A stretch of 46,470 bases of DNA from Treponema sp. (GTDB taxonomy: Bacteria; Spirochaetota; Spirochaetia; Treponematales; Treponemataceae). Positions within the stretch are counted from its first letter, which is position 1, and every line of letters begins with the position of its first letter. The notes under the pieces are model-generated. The model ran no database searches, was not told the origin of the DNA, and worked only from the letters and a program-made list of their open reading frames with translations. The stretch lies in the NCBI GenBank assembly GCA_022510865.1, contig JAFLSQ010000016.1:269-46738 (forward strand), in the 5' to 3' direction. The translations under genes and the position numbers were made by a program. Below are positions 15,603-23,779 of this stretch, piece by piece.

Positions 15603-16421
15603 CTCCTGCTTCTCTGCGGGGTTGTTGCCGTTCATTTTTGCGGCCAGAACAGGGATTTTCCAGTCGTCTAGCGAGGACAGGTCTTTCCCGGTGATTCCAG
15701 CATAGCAATCCAGAAAGACGCGCGGGAACTCGTCCTGAAATTCTTGTAGAAAAGCGCGGATACGCGGCGGCCAGTCAAGCGAGACATCGGCGTAGCGCAT
15801 GGTAAAAACGTACTCCGCCACATCGTGCATGAAACAGCCGCTCACGCAGTTGTTCCAGTCAATCACGCGGATGATTCCGCCGTCCCGCATGAAATTCCCG
15901 GGATTCGGGTCACCGTGGCACAGGCAGTCACCGTCAGGAAGCCGGGCAATCAAATCCATCACAGCGGATTTCTCCTCCGGCAAAAGATATGCGTTGCTCT
16001 GGCAGCCACGTTGCAGCGCGATTTTTGATGTCTCGCTCATGGAGCATTTATGCCGATGGAACTGCGCGAGCGTGGACGCGGTAATCTCAATCTGATTCTG
16101 TATGATTTCCGAGCCAAAAATCTCCTGATTGCCAAGACCTCGCGCAAAACACGAGTCCAGAAAGGCAATCAGCTCCTGCAAAAAAGACACGCCCTCAACG
16201 CGCTCCATGATGATTGCAGGACGGCCGTCCACATCTGTCAGGCTGTAAGGACGCGGCGCAAGTGCGCCGCATTTGTGCGCCTCATGCAGCTTGCCGAACT
16301 CGTAGGATGCCGCGCCGTGCCCGCCGGTCTTGTAAACCTTGCAGACCTTGCCCGCGCCGCACTCGTAGACATCGGCGGCCGCGCCCGAGCCAATCAGTTT
16401 TCCAAGCTCCTTCATCCGCAT
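15540..16421 (-). CDS. Aminoglycoside phosphotransferase-like (APH) kinase
   Basis: 293 aa with a protein-kinase-like fold. The N-lobe has LGKLIGSGAAADVYE (nucleotide loop) and KVCKVYK (Lys). The C-lobe has CHGDPNPGNFMRD, the HGD..N catalytic Brenner motif, and VIDWNNC, the DFG-equivalent metal-binding Asp. The family phosphorylates small alcohols such as choline, homoserine, sugars or aminoglycosides; nothing here fixes the substrate, and resistance should not be assumed. It lies 9 bp after the prenyltransferase-fold gene and is probably cotranscribed with it. Its 3' end is part of the duplicated repeat described at 13582 and 15415. Confidence 0.8.
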   Translation of the reverse strand: MRMKELGKLIGSGAAADVYECGAGKVCKVYKTGGHGAASYEFGKLHEAHKCGALAPRPYSLTDVDGRPAIIMERVEGVSFLQELIAFLDSCFARGLGNQEIFGSEIIQNQIEITASTLAQFHRHKCSMSETSKIALQRGCQSNAYLLPEEKSAVMDLIARLPDGDCLCHGDPNPGNFMRDGGIIRVIDWNNCVSGCFMHDVAEYVFTMRYADVSLDWPPRIRAFLQEFQDEFPRVFLDCYAGITGKDLSSLDDWKIPVLAAKMNGNNPAEKQERILRDIRSALDGLPARHGKM

Positions 16422-16430
16422 AAAATCACG

Positions 16431-17354
16431 CTACAAAGCACGGACAGGCAGCTCAAAATCAAGCCGCCCGAACCTGCGCAGAATCTCCAAATCACGGACG
16501 ATGAAATTGCTGCCCCAGAAAAACTGCGCGACAGCCTGCTCGCCAGTGCACCAACGCCCGCCAGCCGGATGCGGATTCGCCCTCTCGTAAGCGTCGGTCT
16601 CGGCGGAAGAAAGAAGCCTGATTTCATCCAGCGAAAGCAGATTCCCTGCGATTTTGTCCAGATTCTGCGCGACAGTCCGGGCGCAGTCCGCATAAAAACC
16701 GCTTTGCGGAGAGCCGATGAAATAGACCGGAAGCGGAAGCCATGCAGGATAAGTCTCCGGATTGTAATCCTTAATTCCAAGGGCAACGGGGTCATAATCC
16801 GGGTAGCCGCACACCACAAACCGTGTGTCCGCCTTGTAACGCTCCGCGAGCTCCCGGGCAGTGCGGAAAATCCCGCTGCTTTTATCCGCGTTGCGGATTA
16901 TAAAATCGCAGAGCCGCTTTGTCACGCCCACATCCGCAGAGGATTCTTTTGCCGGGTCAAAATGAAACCACGGCATGTGCGCGAAATCATCGTTGGATTT
17001 TATGCCCTGCATCCCAAGCCATCCGCCCTCCACAAAATGCTCCATGGAAGAAAGATACCTGATTATTCCCGCGATTATCCTGCTTTTCGCCCCGCTCTCA
17101 AAACCTGCGGCAAGGTCAAGGTAATCAAGCGCGATGCAGACGGTATAAGGCGCGGACGCAGGATTCCAGTTATTGCACTCGATGTTATGGCCGAACCCGC
17201 CGTCCTCATTCTGATAGCTTGCCAGAACGGAAAGAAAATCATCCGGGCTTCCGTCCTCAAAAAGGAATTTCCACCTTGTGTAGTCAAGCGGCCTTGCGCC
17301 GCGCATGAAAATCCTCCGCAGACGCAGAAAATCATCCAGCGTTATTCTCATCAT
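16431..17354 (-). CDS. Prenyltransferase/squalene-cyclase-fold (alpha/alpha barrel) protein
   Basis: 307 aa, no signal peptide. SYQNEDGGFGHNIECNNWNP carries the Q..DGGFG repeat motif of prenyltransferase/terpene-cyclase alpha-alpha barrels, and further aromatic-rich helices (MPWFHFDPAKESS, CGYPDYDPVALG) follow. The catalytic Asp-rich motifs of true cyclases are not evident, so enzymatic function is uncertain. AGGAG lies 7 nt before the ATG. That ATG overlaps the stop of a 23-codon leader ORF (17351-17422). A damaged relative of its N-terminus is found at 27026-27184, showing that the family was once duplicated nearby. Confidence 0.65.
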   Translation of the reverse strand: MMRITLDDFLRLRRIFMRGARPLDYTRWKFLFEDGSPDDFLSVLASYQNEDGGFGHNIECNNWNPASAPYTVCIALDYLDLAAGFESGAKSRIIAGIIRYLSSMEHFVEGGWLGMQGIKSNDDFAHMPWFHFDPAKESSADVGVTKRLCDFIIRNADKSSGIFRTARELAERYKADTRFVVCGYPDYDPVALGIKDYNPETYPAWLPLPVYFIGSPQSGFYADCARTVAQNLDKIAGNLLSLDEIRLLSSAETDAYERANPHPAGGRWCTGEQAVAQFFWGSNFIVRDLEILRRFGRLDFELPVRAL

Positions 17355-17422
17355 TTTTTACTCCTATGCACGGGCACGCCAAACACAAGCGCGATCACCG
17401 AAAGCTTCCTCAATTTTTTCAT
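17351..17422 (-). CDS. Short leader ORF coupled to the prenyltransferase-fold gene
   Basis: 23 codons: MKKLRKLSVIALVF followed by GVPVHRSKK and TGA. A GGAGG lies 5 nt before its ATG, and its stop overlaps the next start codon (ATGA). The peptide resembles the start of a signal sequence. It may be a translated leader that couples translation, or the stump of a lost gene. It is too short for family assignment. Confidence 0.4.
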   Translation of the reverse strand: MKKLRKLSVIALVFGVPVHRSKK

Positions 17423-17596
17423 TTTGTCCTCCGACTGTCCAGATTTAACCTCCGTTAAAATCGAACAGTTTTAATTCAAGCGGATTGCCCGGCTTGGCGT
17501 GAAAATCAGCGAAAACCGGCGTTTTTTCGCTTGTTTTTCTGATTTTTTGGCTTACAATTAAATTATAACTTTTCCAGATTTAACGGACGTTTAATT

Positions 17597-17623
17597 AAAA
17601 AGACCGCTTGTGCAGTCTTTTTT
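17597..17623. terminator. Terminator-like hairpin
   Basis: AAAAAGAC and GTCTTTTT form an 8-bp stem around a 10-nt loop with U-rich ends on both strands. Orientation of use is unclear because no gene ends next to it. Confidence 0.45.
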
Positions 17624-17703
17624 CAGTAGAAGCAAGTCCGTAAGCATTCGGATTTAAAACCGGTTTGTGCAGAAAAATTCAGTTTAAAAAACAGCAGGAT
17701 GTT

Positions 17704-17770
17704 AGACCGCGCTTCGCGCGGTCTCTGTCGTTTCTGGACACCTTCTTGCCACAACAGGCAGGCAATCCGC
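17704..17770. repeat. Hairpin repeat copy 1 (67 bp)
   Basis: Starts with a 9-bp stem AGACCGCGC/GCGCGGTCT (loop TTC), then CTCTGTCGTTT, ACAACAGGCAGGCAATCCGC at the end. Partner of 18021-18088. Confidence 0.8.
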
Positions 17771-17833
17771 ATAAAAACTGGTAATCATCCGCAATTCCTC
17801 TTAACGGAAATACATCAATTCGCACTGGCATTG

Positions 17834-17903
17834 CGTTAAAAACGCTAAGGAATTTTTAAAAAACGCTTAGCGTTTTCAACTAAAATGCTAAGCGATTTTA
17901 ACG
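17834..17903. repeat. 70-bp imperfect palindrome
   Basis: Outer arms CGTTAAAAACGCTAAG (17834-17849) and CTAAGCGATTTTAACG (17888-17903) are inverted copies with two mismatches. The centre is the perfect palindrome AAAACGCT-T-AGCGTTTT (17860-17876). Both share one symmetry centre near 17868. It could extrude as a cruciform or fold as one long RNA hairpin. Confidence 0.7.
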
Positions 17904-18020
17904 GAATGCGCAGGCAATGTCTGAAACATCTCAGTCTGGTTCACATGAAAATAAAGACACTCGCGCAAAGATTCGGCTTGCAGATAGTTTCCGGGCATGG
18001 AAGTCCGCTTACAGAACATG

Positions 18021-18088
18021 AGACCGCGCGAAGCGCGGTCTCTCTCGTTTTCTGGTCACTTTCTTGACGCAACAGGCAGGCAATCCGC
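18021..18088. repeat. Hairpin repeat copy 2 (68 bp)
   Basis: Same element as 17704-17770: stem AGACCGCGC/GCGCGGTCT with loop GAA, the complement of TTC in copy 1. CTCTCTCGTTTTCTGGTCAC and GCAACAGGCAGGCAATCCGC follow in the same orientation as in copy 1. Confidence 0.8.
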
Positions 18089-18112
18089 CTGGGGATTCCG
18101 CAAAGTCCGCGC

Positions 18113-19240
18113 TCACCTACGAATCTTCCGCCGCCTGCTCATTTTGCGCTCCAGTTTTTTGGACATTCCGTGCACATTCTTCTTGGGGCGCACATCATCC
18201 CTTGCGACTTCCGAGCGCAAATCTGCGCGTTTTCTGAGCGCGACCGTGATTTCTGACCTGTTATGGAACAGCTGGCGCGCGCCAATCAGCGCGAACCCGT
18301 TGAAGGCTGCCAGCCACTTTTTGATGGACGAGTAAGCGCACTCATGCGGAAGCTTGAACGTGACAATCACGATGCCGCCGTTTTTTATCCGCCCGTAAAA
18401 CTGATTTATTATGCCGATGCTTTTGCCAACATCCATCCTCATGTCGTTGACGACAACATCGAACTGGCAGGTGTCATTTTGCCTCAGATATTCCTCAACC
18501 TGCATCCGAAAATACCGCACCTTGGCGTTGTGCTCGATTTCTGGGCGAAGAAGCGCGGGGTCAATGCTTGTGACCGCAAGGCCGTGGTCAAGCAGGACTT
18601 TTGTCCATCCGCCGGGAGCCGCGCCCAAATCAGCGCCGCTCTTCATATCAGCCATGTCAATCCCGAAGCACTCAATCGCCTCAACAAGTTTGTATTCCGC
18701 ACGGGAGATAAAATCATACTGCGATGTGTGCGAATAGTGGCTTGCCCCGCCTTTCCAGTGGCTCAGATTCAGCGCGGCATTCCCAGTGCCCCACCAGACC
18801 TTCTCGCCGTCAATAAAAACCGATATGATGGATTTTCCGCCCGCGACATCAAGACTAAAGCCCTCGCGCACAAGCGCACCGGCCACTTCATCCGCGACGC
18901 TCTCAATGCCGCCGGAGAATGCGCCCGCAGTTTTCCCGGCGGAACGAACCTGCACTGTGAACGACGCGGATTTATCCAGATTCTGCCGGCAAAAAGCAAG
19001 AAGCGCGTCCAGAAAATCATGCGGACTGCTCACCGCGTCAACTTTGTGAACGTGCCTTGTAAAAATGACCGGCACGGATTTTATCAGGTCGCACAGCGCG
19101 TCATTGTCCAGAGCCGACCTGAACGCGCCCACGCCGTCATCAAGCCATGCAATAAAATCAAAAGTAGCGTCATTATCCGAAAGCTCGCGGACTGCCTCCA
19201 GCCCGCTCTTGGGATTGCACGTGAAAATATAAGTGTACAA
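18113..19240 (-). CDS. RlmM/FtsJ-like RNA ribose methyltransferase
   Basis: 375 aa from a TTG at 19240, chosen because GGAGG lies 5 nt upstream; an ATG at 19276 has no ribosome site. The N-terminal ~170 residues resemble a THUMP-type RNA-binding module with PVIFTRHVHKVDAV. The C-terminal half is an RrmJ/FtsJ Rossmann fold: SGADLGAAPGGWTKVLLDHG (SAM motif), TSIDPALL, FDVVVNDM and a catalytic-type Lys in VIVTFKLP. RlmM methylates the 2'-OH of C2498 in 23S rRNA of E. coli; the same layout suggests this role here. The tail is strongly basic (SKKLERKMSRRRKIRR), useful for RNA binding. Confidence 0.75.
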   Translation of the reverse strand: MYTYIFTCNPKSGLEAVRELSDNDATFDFIAWLDDGVGAFRSALDNDALCDLIKSVPVIFTRHVHKVDAVSSPHDFLDALLAFCRQNLDKSASFTVQVRSAGKTAGAFSGGIESVADEVAGALVREGFSLDVAGGKSIISVFIDGEKVWWGTGNAALNLSHWKGGASHYSHTSQYDFISRAEYKLVEAIECFGIDMADMKSGADLGAAPGGWTKVLLDHGLAVTSIDPALLRPEIEHNAKVRYFRMQVEEYLRQNDTCQFDVVVNDMRMDVGKSIGIINQFYGRIKNGGIVIVTFKLPHECAYSSIKKWLAAFNGFALIGARQLFHNRSEITVALRKRADLRSEVARDDVRPKKNVHGMSKKLERKMSRRRKIRR

Positions 19241-19324
19241 AAGAACCTCCACGCCGCACCAAGCGCGGCAAAGCATACATCAGATTGCCGCAGGAGAAAT
19301 CCCGGAAAACCTGACCGCAGACGC

Positions 19325-20089
19325 TCAGTCCCGTGCCTTACGCGCGATGACGCAGTACCATTCCGCGTCCTCCGCGCTGATTCCCTCAAAACAGGCGGGA
19401 TGGCAATGAGCCTGCAAGTCCCGGTAGCCCAAATCCGCAAGTTTCTTCAATAGAATCTCACGTTTTATGGGAATGTAACGCTCGGCGAACTGCTCTTTTT
19501 TGAAAAACCGATTGTCCCGCTCGAACGTGTAGAGAATATTGAACGTCATGCTGCCGTCCGAATTGTAATCCCACAGCTGGACGCAGTTCACGCGCGCATC
19601 ATCCACAAAAACCGGCTCATAGACATAAAACCGATTTTTCTCGCGCAGAATCTTGTCCCAGTTGCGGAGGTCAAAGTAAAGCCATCCGCCGGGATTCACA
19701 AGGCTGTCCATCTGCTCAAGCACATCGAGCACCTCGCCGTTGGTCACATACGCGAGCGAATTTCCGGTGCTGGCAACGCAGTCAAATTTCTGATTGAAAG
19801 CGCGGCCAAGGTTCCTGAAATCGCACTGGCGCAGATTGACCTGAAAACCCTTTTGCTCCGCCTTCTCTTTTCCGCGCCTGAGCATGGCATCGCTCAAATC
19901 CGAGCCGTAAATCTCGATTCCCATCTCGGCGAGCGGCAGAGTGAGGTTTCCGGTTCCGTAGCTCACATCAAGAAAACTGCGGATTTTCTTTTCGCCAAGA
20001 ACTTTTTTCCAGTGCTCCCGGACGATTCCCCACCGCCTGTCATTCTCGAACAGGTCATAAATATCAGCGCGGTCGTACAAACTCTGCAT
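19325..20089 (-). CDS. Class I SAM-dependent methyltransferase
   Basis: 254 aa from ATG 20089, preceded by GGAGGGG. Motifs: FLDVSYGTGNLTLPLAEMG (SAM motif I, with Tyr-Gly replacing the usual Gly-Cys-Gly start), IYGSDLSDAMLRRGKEKAE (motif II with acidic Asp), FDCVASTGNSLAYV and VNPGGWLYFDLRN. This is the methyltransferase_25/11 type, which acts on small molecules. The target is unknown. It lies 84 bp upstream of the RlmM-like gene on the same strand, so both may be one transcript. Confidence 0.8.
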   Translation of the reverse strand: MQSLYDRADIYDLFENDRRWGIVREHWKKVLGEKKIRSFLDVSYGTGNLTLPLAEMGIEIYGSDLSDAMLRRGKEKAEQKGFQVNLRQCDFRNLGRAFNQKFDCVASTGNSLAYVTNGEVLDVLEQMDSLVNPGGWLYFDLRNWDKILREKNRFYVYEPVFVDDARVNCVQLWDYNSDGSMTFNILYTFERDNRFFKKEQFAERYIPIKREILLKKLADLGYRDLQAHCHPACFEGISAEDAEWYCVIARKARD

Positions 20090-20584
20090 TCTCCCCTCCA
20101 AACAAAAACCAGTTTCCCGCCTCCCCCCGATTTTTCCGCGGCGATTTTCACACGGATTCCACGCCAGCAATTCTATGATTTTTAAGGCCGTAAATCAACA
20201 GGCAGGCGCACATTCAGGGCGAAATAAGTTTGAGCCGCGTTAACTAGTCAAGAACCAAATTGATTTCTAAATAAAGTCCTTTTTTATCTGTATATTTTGA
20301 ACGATACCTGCAATGAACATGGCTTTTTATTTGGCAACGGTTGTCAAAAGTCAAATGCATTGCTATAATTGAATTAGTCGATATATAGTTTTCAAATTAT
20401 CGGAAATTATCTTACTTGTTTGCGCATAGCCCATATTTTGAAATACCTGGCATCCTTATTCATGAGCAAAAAAATATGTTAAACTTGTTTATAATGAATT
20501 ACAACAACAGTTCCGCCAATTCAGTGTGGACAACGCGCACACAAAGCAAGAATTTCCGTATTTTGAAATATACTATACTGACGT

Positions 20585-20593
20585 GGGGGGGGG
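20585..20593 (+). repeat. Poly-G tract (G9)
   Basis: Nine consecutive G residues just downstream of two TATACT boxes. Poly-G tracts of variable length near treponemal surface-gene promoters are known to alter transcription (T. pallidum tpr genes). Confidence 0.8.
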
Positions 20594-20638
20594 TACTACT
20601 ATCTAAATAATTCTTTCACAGAATATCCCCCAAAAGGA

Positions 20639-20675
20639 ACTCTCGTCGCGTGCTTGCGGTGGGAGTCTTTTTTTT
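20639..20675 (+). terminator. Intrinsic terminator inside the leader
   Basis: An 11-bp RNA stem with G-U pairs (ACTCTCGTCGC / GCGGTGGGAGT), 6-nt loop, then C and eight T. It lies 105 bp before the HU-like gene start. A transcript from the poly-G region would end here as a ~90-nt RNA unless antiterminated. Confidence 0.7.
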
Positions 20676-20780
20676 CCTTTATCTTCTTTTGCATTTCATT
20701 TTTTCGTTTTTATCTCACAAGCCATCCCTCACGCTCTGCGGGGGTGTTTTCAATTTCAAATCAATTACAGGAGGATTTCT

Positions 20781-21500
20781 ATGCTCAAGTATTCGTTGCG
20801 TGAGAATTTGCTCACGCCAGAACCCAACGACTGCATGGCGCAGGTGCAGGATGTGAGGTCATACTCACAGGACGAAGTCATCGATTTGATGATGAGACGA
20901 GGAACGACGCTGACAAAAGCCGATGTTGCGGCGACACTTCAAGTTTATACAGAAGTCATCGGAGAACTGACAGCGGACGGCTCGGCAGTGAACACACCGT
21001 TGTTCAACACGTCGTTCAGCGTGTCTGGAGTGTTCAACGGCATGACGGACAGCTTTGACAAGAACCGCCACACAGTGTCGGTAAACATGAACACCGGGTC
21101 TGCCCTGCGCGCGGCGGTCAAATCTGTCAGAACAGAAAAAGTCGAGGCTGCGGCTACCGGGCCTTACATCACGGAAGCAGTGGACGTGGTTTCCGGAGCC
21201 GTGAATACAATGCTCACGGCGGGCGGCATCCTGCGGCTGACTGGCTCTCGCCTCAAATTCGACGCATCGGATGCGGAACAGGGTGTGTTCCTGATACTGG
21301 AAGCGGGCGGCAACGCAGTAAAATGCACGGTGGTGGCAGAGAACAAACCCGCGCGGGTCATGGTGATGATTCCGGCAGACATCGCGCATGGAACATATTA
21401 TGTCGAAGTGCGAACGAAGCTGTTTGGGAACGGAACATCTGGCAAAACACAGCGCATTGGACGCTTCGTCAAGCCGCTTGAGGTTTCGGCTCAAGCATAA
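20781..21500 (+). CDS. HU/IHF-like DNA-binding protein with DUF4469 domain
   Basis: 239 aa. Residues ~1-120 resemble the HU-like DNA-binding domain seen in Bacteroidetes and treponemes (YSQDEVIDLMMRRGTTLTKA, VYTEVIGELTADGSAVNTPL, FNGMTDSFDKNRH). Residues ~130-230 fit the DUF4469 Ig-like domain (GGILRLTGSRLKFDASDAEQ, GTYYVEVRTKLFG). No signal peptide. Such genes often lie beside BspA-like proteins in this group, and here the LRR lipoprotein follows by 122 bp. AGGAGG is 7 nt before the ATG. Whether it binds DNA or has another structural role is not established. Upstream control appears unusual (G9 tract and leader terminator). Confidence 0.8.
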   Translation: MLKYSLRENLLTPEPNDCMAQVQDVRSYSQDEVIDLMMRRGTTLTKADVAATLQVYTEVIGELTADGSAVNTPLFNTSFSVSGVFNGMTDSFDKNRHTVSVNMNTGSALRAAVKSVRTEKVEAAATGPYITEAVDVVSGAVNTMLTAGGILRLTGSRLKFDASDAEQGVFLILEAGGNAVKCTVVAENKPARVMVMIPADIAHGTYYVEVRTKLFGNGTSGKTQRIGRFVKPLEVSAQA

Positions 21501-21523
21501 TCCAGGGCAGGGCTTAACTACCG

Positions 21524-21602
21524 TTGAGCATGAGACTCAAACATTGTTGAGCAGAACGCTCAAATGCAATTTAGGACTCTGCCATTCCGTATGGACGGCA
21601 GA
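21524..21602 (+). promoter_or_regulatory. Intercistronic stem-loops between HU-like and BspA genes
   Basis: TTGAG-N7-CTCAA occurs twice in tandem (21524-21540 and 21547-21563). A TCTGCC/GGCAGA hairpin (21578-21602) follows and ends 8 nt before the AGGAG of the LRR gene. These could set relative expression or mRNA stability. Confidence 0.45.
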
Positions 21603-21622
21603 CAAAATACAGGAGATTACGA

Positions 21623-23670
21623 ATGACAAAGACAGCAAAAAAAATGCGCTCAGAGCGGCGTTGGGAATACTCTGTGGTGCGCTCATAATGCTTGCAGGAT
21701 GTGCTTCCGAGAGCGACTACGATGCCGATGAGGATATCCGCTATTGCACGGTAACATTCTATCCAAATCCGCCGGCGGGTACTGACGAAGCAGAAAATCT
21801 TTCACCACAGAAATGGACATTCACTTCAGGAGTTGAACAGCAACTTCCCGACACTTATGATGTGTTCGCTACCACTATTGATGGATACCACTCCATTGGA
21901 TGGACAGACGACCCGAATTCTACACAGGTTTCATATCTGGCAGGGAGTAATCTTGCAGTTTATGAGGATATGAATCTTTACGCTGTGTGGGAACCATTGG
22001 AAACCGTTCCAGATACAGGAGAAGCTGACGACGATTCTAATATGGGAAATGTTAATGACAATCCAGATGCAGGAGACGCTAGTGATGATTCCGATACGGG
22101 AGATGTTAACGACAATGGCTTGATAATTAAAGACAATGTTGTCGTAGGCTTTACAGAGAACATCAGCGCGAATCTTGTGATTCCCGATGGCATAACGGCT
22201 ATTGGAGAGGATGCGTTCTGGCATTGCTATAAGATAACATCCGTCACTATCCCAGACAGTGTGACGACAATCAAAGCAAGTGCTTTTTATGATTGTTACA
22301 ATCTTGCGTCCGTTACAATACCGAACAGCGTTACCCTTATTGAAAAAGACGCTTTTAGTTCATGCGAAAGTCTTACAACTATCACCATTCCAAGCAGCGT
22401 GCAAAGCATTGGTGTCCGTGCATTTGCGTTTTGCCCAAAGTTAGAAACCGTTATTGTGCAGGCCAACATCACAGAGATAGAATTCGCAATGTTTTCCTTC
22501 TGTACGGCACTCAAAGAAGTAGTGTTGCCAAACAGTGTGAAGACCATCGGCGAAAGAGCGTTCAACAAATGTTCAAGCCTTGAATCAGTGACTATGAACG
22601 GTGTTGAAACCATACAGAAAGAAGCCTTTGCTGAAAGCGGTCTTAAAAAAATAACGCTTCCGTCATCCCTTAAGACCATAAATGAAAATGCATTTGAATA
22701 TAACAAGCAGCTTGTTGAAGTTGTCATTCCATCTTCGGTAACTAGCATAGGCGAGCATGCATTTTATTACTGTGAAGAACTTGTGCGCGTAACGCTGGCG
22801 GAAAAAGGGCTGAAAGTCTTGGGAAAAAGCGCGTTTTCCAATTGCACAAAATTGCAGGAAATAAACCTTCCGTCTACTTTGACGAGCATTCCCGAATACG
22901 CATTCGAGTATACGGGCCTAACATCTGTGACAATCCCCGGCAACATAAAGAGCATAGGTAATAGAGCCTTTTGTGCCTGCGACAATCTTAAAAATTTGAC
23001 TATTGGTGAAGGCGTTACCAGCATTGGTAAAGAGGCGTTTCACGGTTGCAAAGAAATTTTAAGCGTGACTATTCCAAAAAGCGTGACGAACATTGGAGAA
23101 GGCGCATTCAATTATTGTCTAAAATTGACGGACATATCTATTCTAGGAACTTTCGGTTCTGACTTGCTTCCTGTTGGATTATTTAGTATAACAAAAAATC
23201 TCAAGCGCATAGAACTTTCGCCCTCTTTCGCCGAAAGGCAACGGTTTTGGATAGTTTTTTACTTGGAATCTGACTTTAACGATATAGTAGATGACTACTA
23301 TTACAATCTTAGTAACATCGATATTGTTATACATGAGGGCGCAAAATATATTCACACGGATTTGTTTTTTTTACCCGATTACTACGACATATATTTCAAG
23401 AGTCTTACCCTTCCCGACAGTTTTGAGGAACTATCCTCATACTCACTCCAGCATTTAAGATTTGATACCTTGACCATTACCTCTGGTATACACACTATAG
23501 GCAAAAATGTTTTTTTAAACACAGTCGTAGATGTTATAAATTTCAAGGGAACAAAGACACAGTGGAAGGAATTCTTAGAGCGTTGCGATGCTGCCGGTGC
23601 ATATGCATATACAAAAAATGATTTTTCGTTCAATAAGGTCATTTGTTCTGACGGGGTATATGAAGAATAA
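21623..23670 (+). CDS. BspA-type leucine-rich-repeat lipoprotein, start separated by an A8-tract frameshift
   Basis: ATG 21623 has AGGAG 7 nt upstream and encodes MTKTAKK. The frame then runs to a stop after 21 codons unless one A is gained in the A8 tract (21637-21644). With A9 it reads MTKTAKKNALRAALGILCG, then ALIMLAGC, a perfect lipoprotein signal, and continues to 23670 (682 aa). After the lipid Cys come an InlB-like beta domain (TVTFYPNPPAGTDEAENL ... MNLYAVWEP), an Asp-rich linker of two 54-bp tandem repeats (22012-22119), and 14 TpLRR/BspA repeats of 22-24 residues (VTSIGEHAFYYCEELVRVTL type), with degenerate ones after. It is predicted to be surface-exposed and adhesive. Base composition is more AT-rich than its neighbours, suggesting transfer. 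Confidence 0.8.
22012..22119 (+). repeat. Two 54-bp tandem repeats coding the Asp-rich linker
   Basis: Units DTGEADDDSNMGNVNDNP and DAGDASDDSDTGDVNDNG are imperfect copies. The unit length is divisible by 3, so copy-number change would keep the frame. Confidence 0.75.
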
Positions 23671-23708
23671 AAAGCCATCTTATGGTTTGAAAGGTTGCTC
23701 ATAATCGC

Positions 23709-23737
23709 GCCGTCTCTGCGAATACCGCAAGGACGGC
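23709..23737. terminator. Stem-loop between convergent BspA and kinase genes
   Basis: GCCGTC/GACGGC outer and TGCG/CGCA inner pairs with a 5-nt loop. No U-run follows, so termination is only a possibility. Confidence 0.35.
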
Positions 23738-23779
23738 ACACTGCGAGTTTCCGCGTGAGGAATGCACAAGCCGCAGGAA

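Larger units (their letters stand above)
17423..18112. other. 690-bp repeat-rich spacer without a gene
   Basis: This spacer holds a bidirectional terminator-like hairpin (17597-17623), two copies of a hairpin repeat and a 70-bp palindrome, all listed separately. It also has four TTAACGGA words (17450 reverse, 17578, 17805, 17898 approx). TTTAAC-N4-GTTAAA at about 17443 is a possible operator. No protein-coding potential seen. Confidence 0.6.
20090..20780. other. 691-bp AT-rich spacer upstream of the HU-like/BspA genes
   Basis: No gene was recognised. The word TATTTTGAA occurs three times in direct orientation at 20293, 20434 and 20559 (141 and 125 bp apart). Two overlapping TATACT -10-like boxes occur at 20569-20579, a G9 tract at 20585-20593, and a rho-independent terminator at 20639-20675. 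Confidence 0.6.

Noticed and set aside
15540..16421. The APH-like gene as an aminoglycoside resistance gene
   Set aside because: The fold is shared by many small-molecule kinases and no feature specific for resistance enzymes is visible.
16050..17474. A 474-codon plus-strand open frame
   Set aside because: It is antisense to the phosphotransferase and prenyltransferase-fold genes and shows no recognisable family.
18263..19453. A 396-codon plus-strand open frame
   Set aside because: Shadow of the RlmM-like gene; no ribosome site or domain.
20416..20610. A 64-codon ORF upstream of the HU-like gene
   Set aside because: No ribosome site or family; it runs through promoter-like boxes and the G9 tract.
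22180..23140. Periodic repeats as a possible CRISPR or satellite array
   Set aside because: The ~69-bp periodicity is caused by leucine-rich repeats of 22-24 codons; there are no identical direct repeats with unique spacers.
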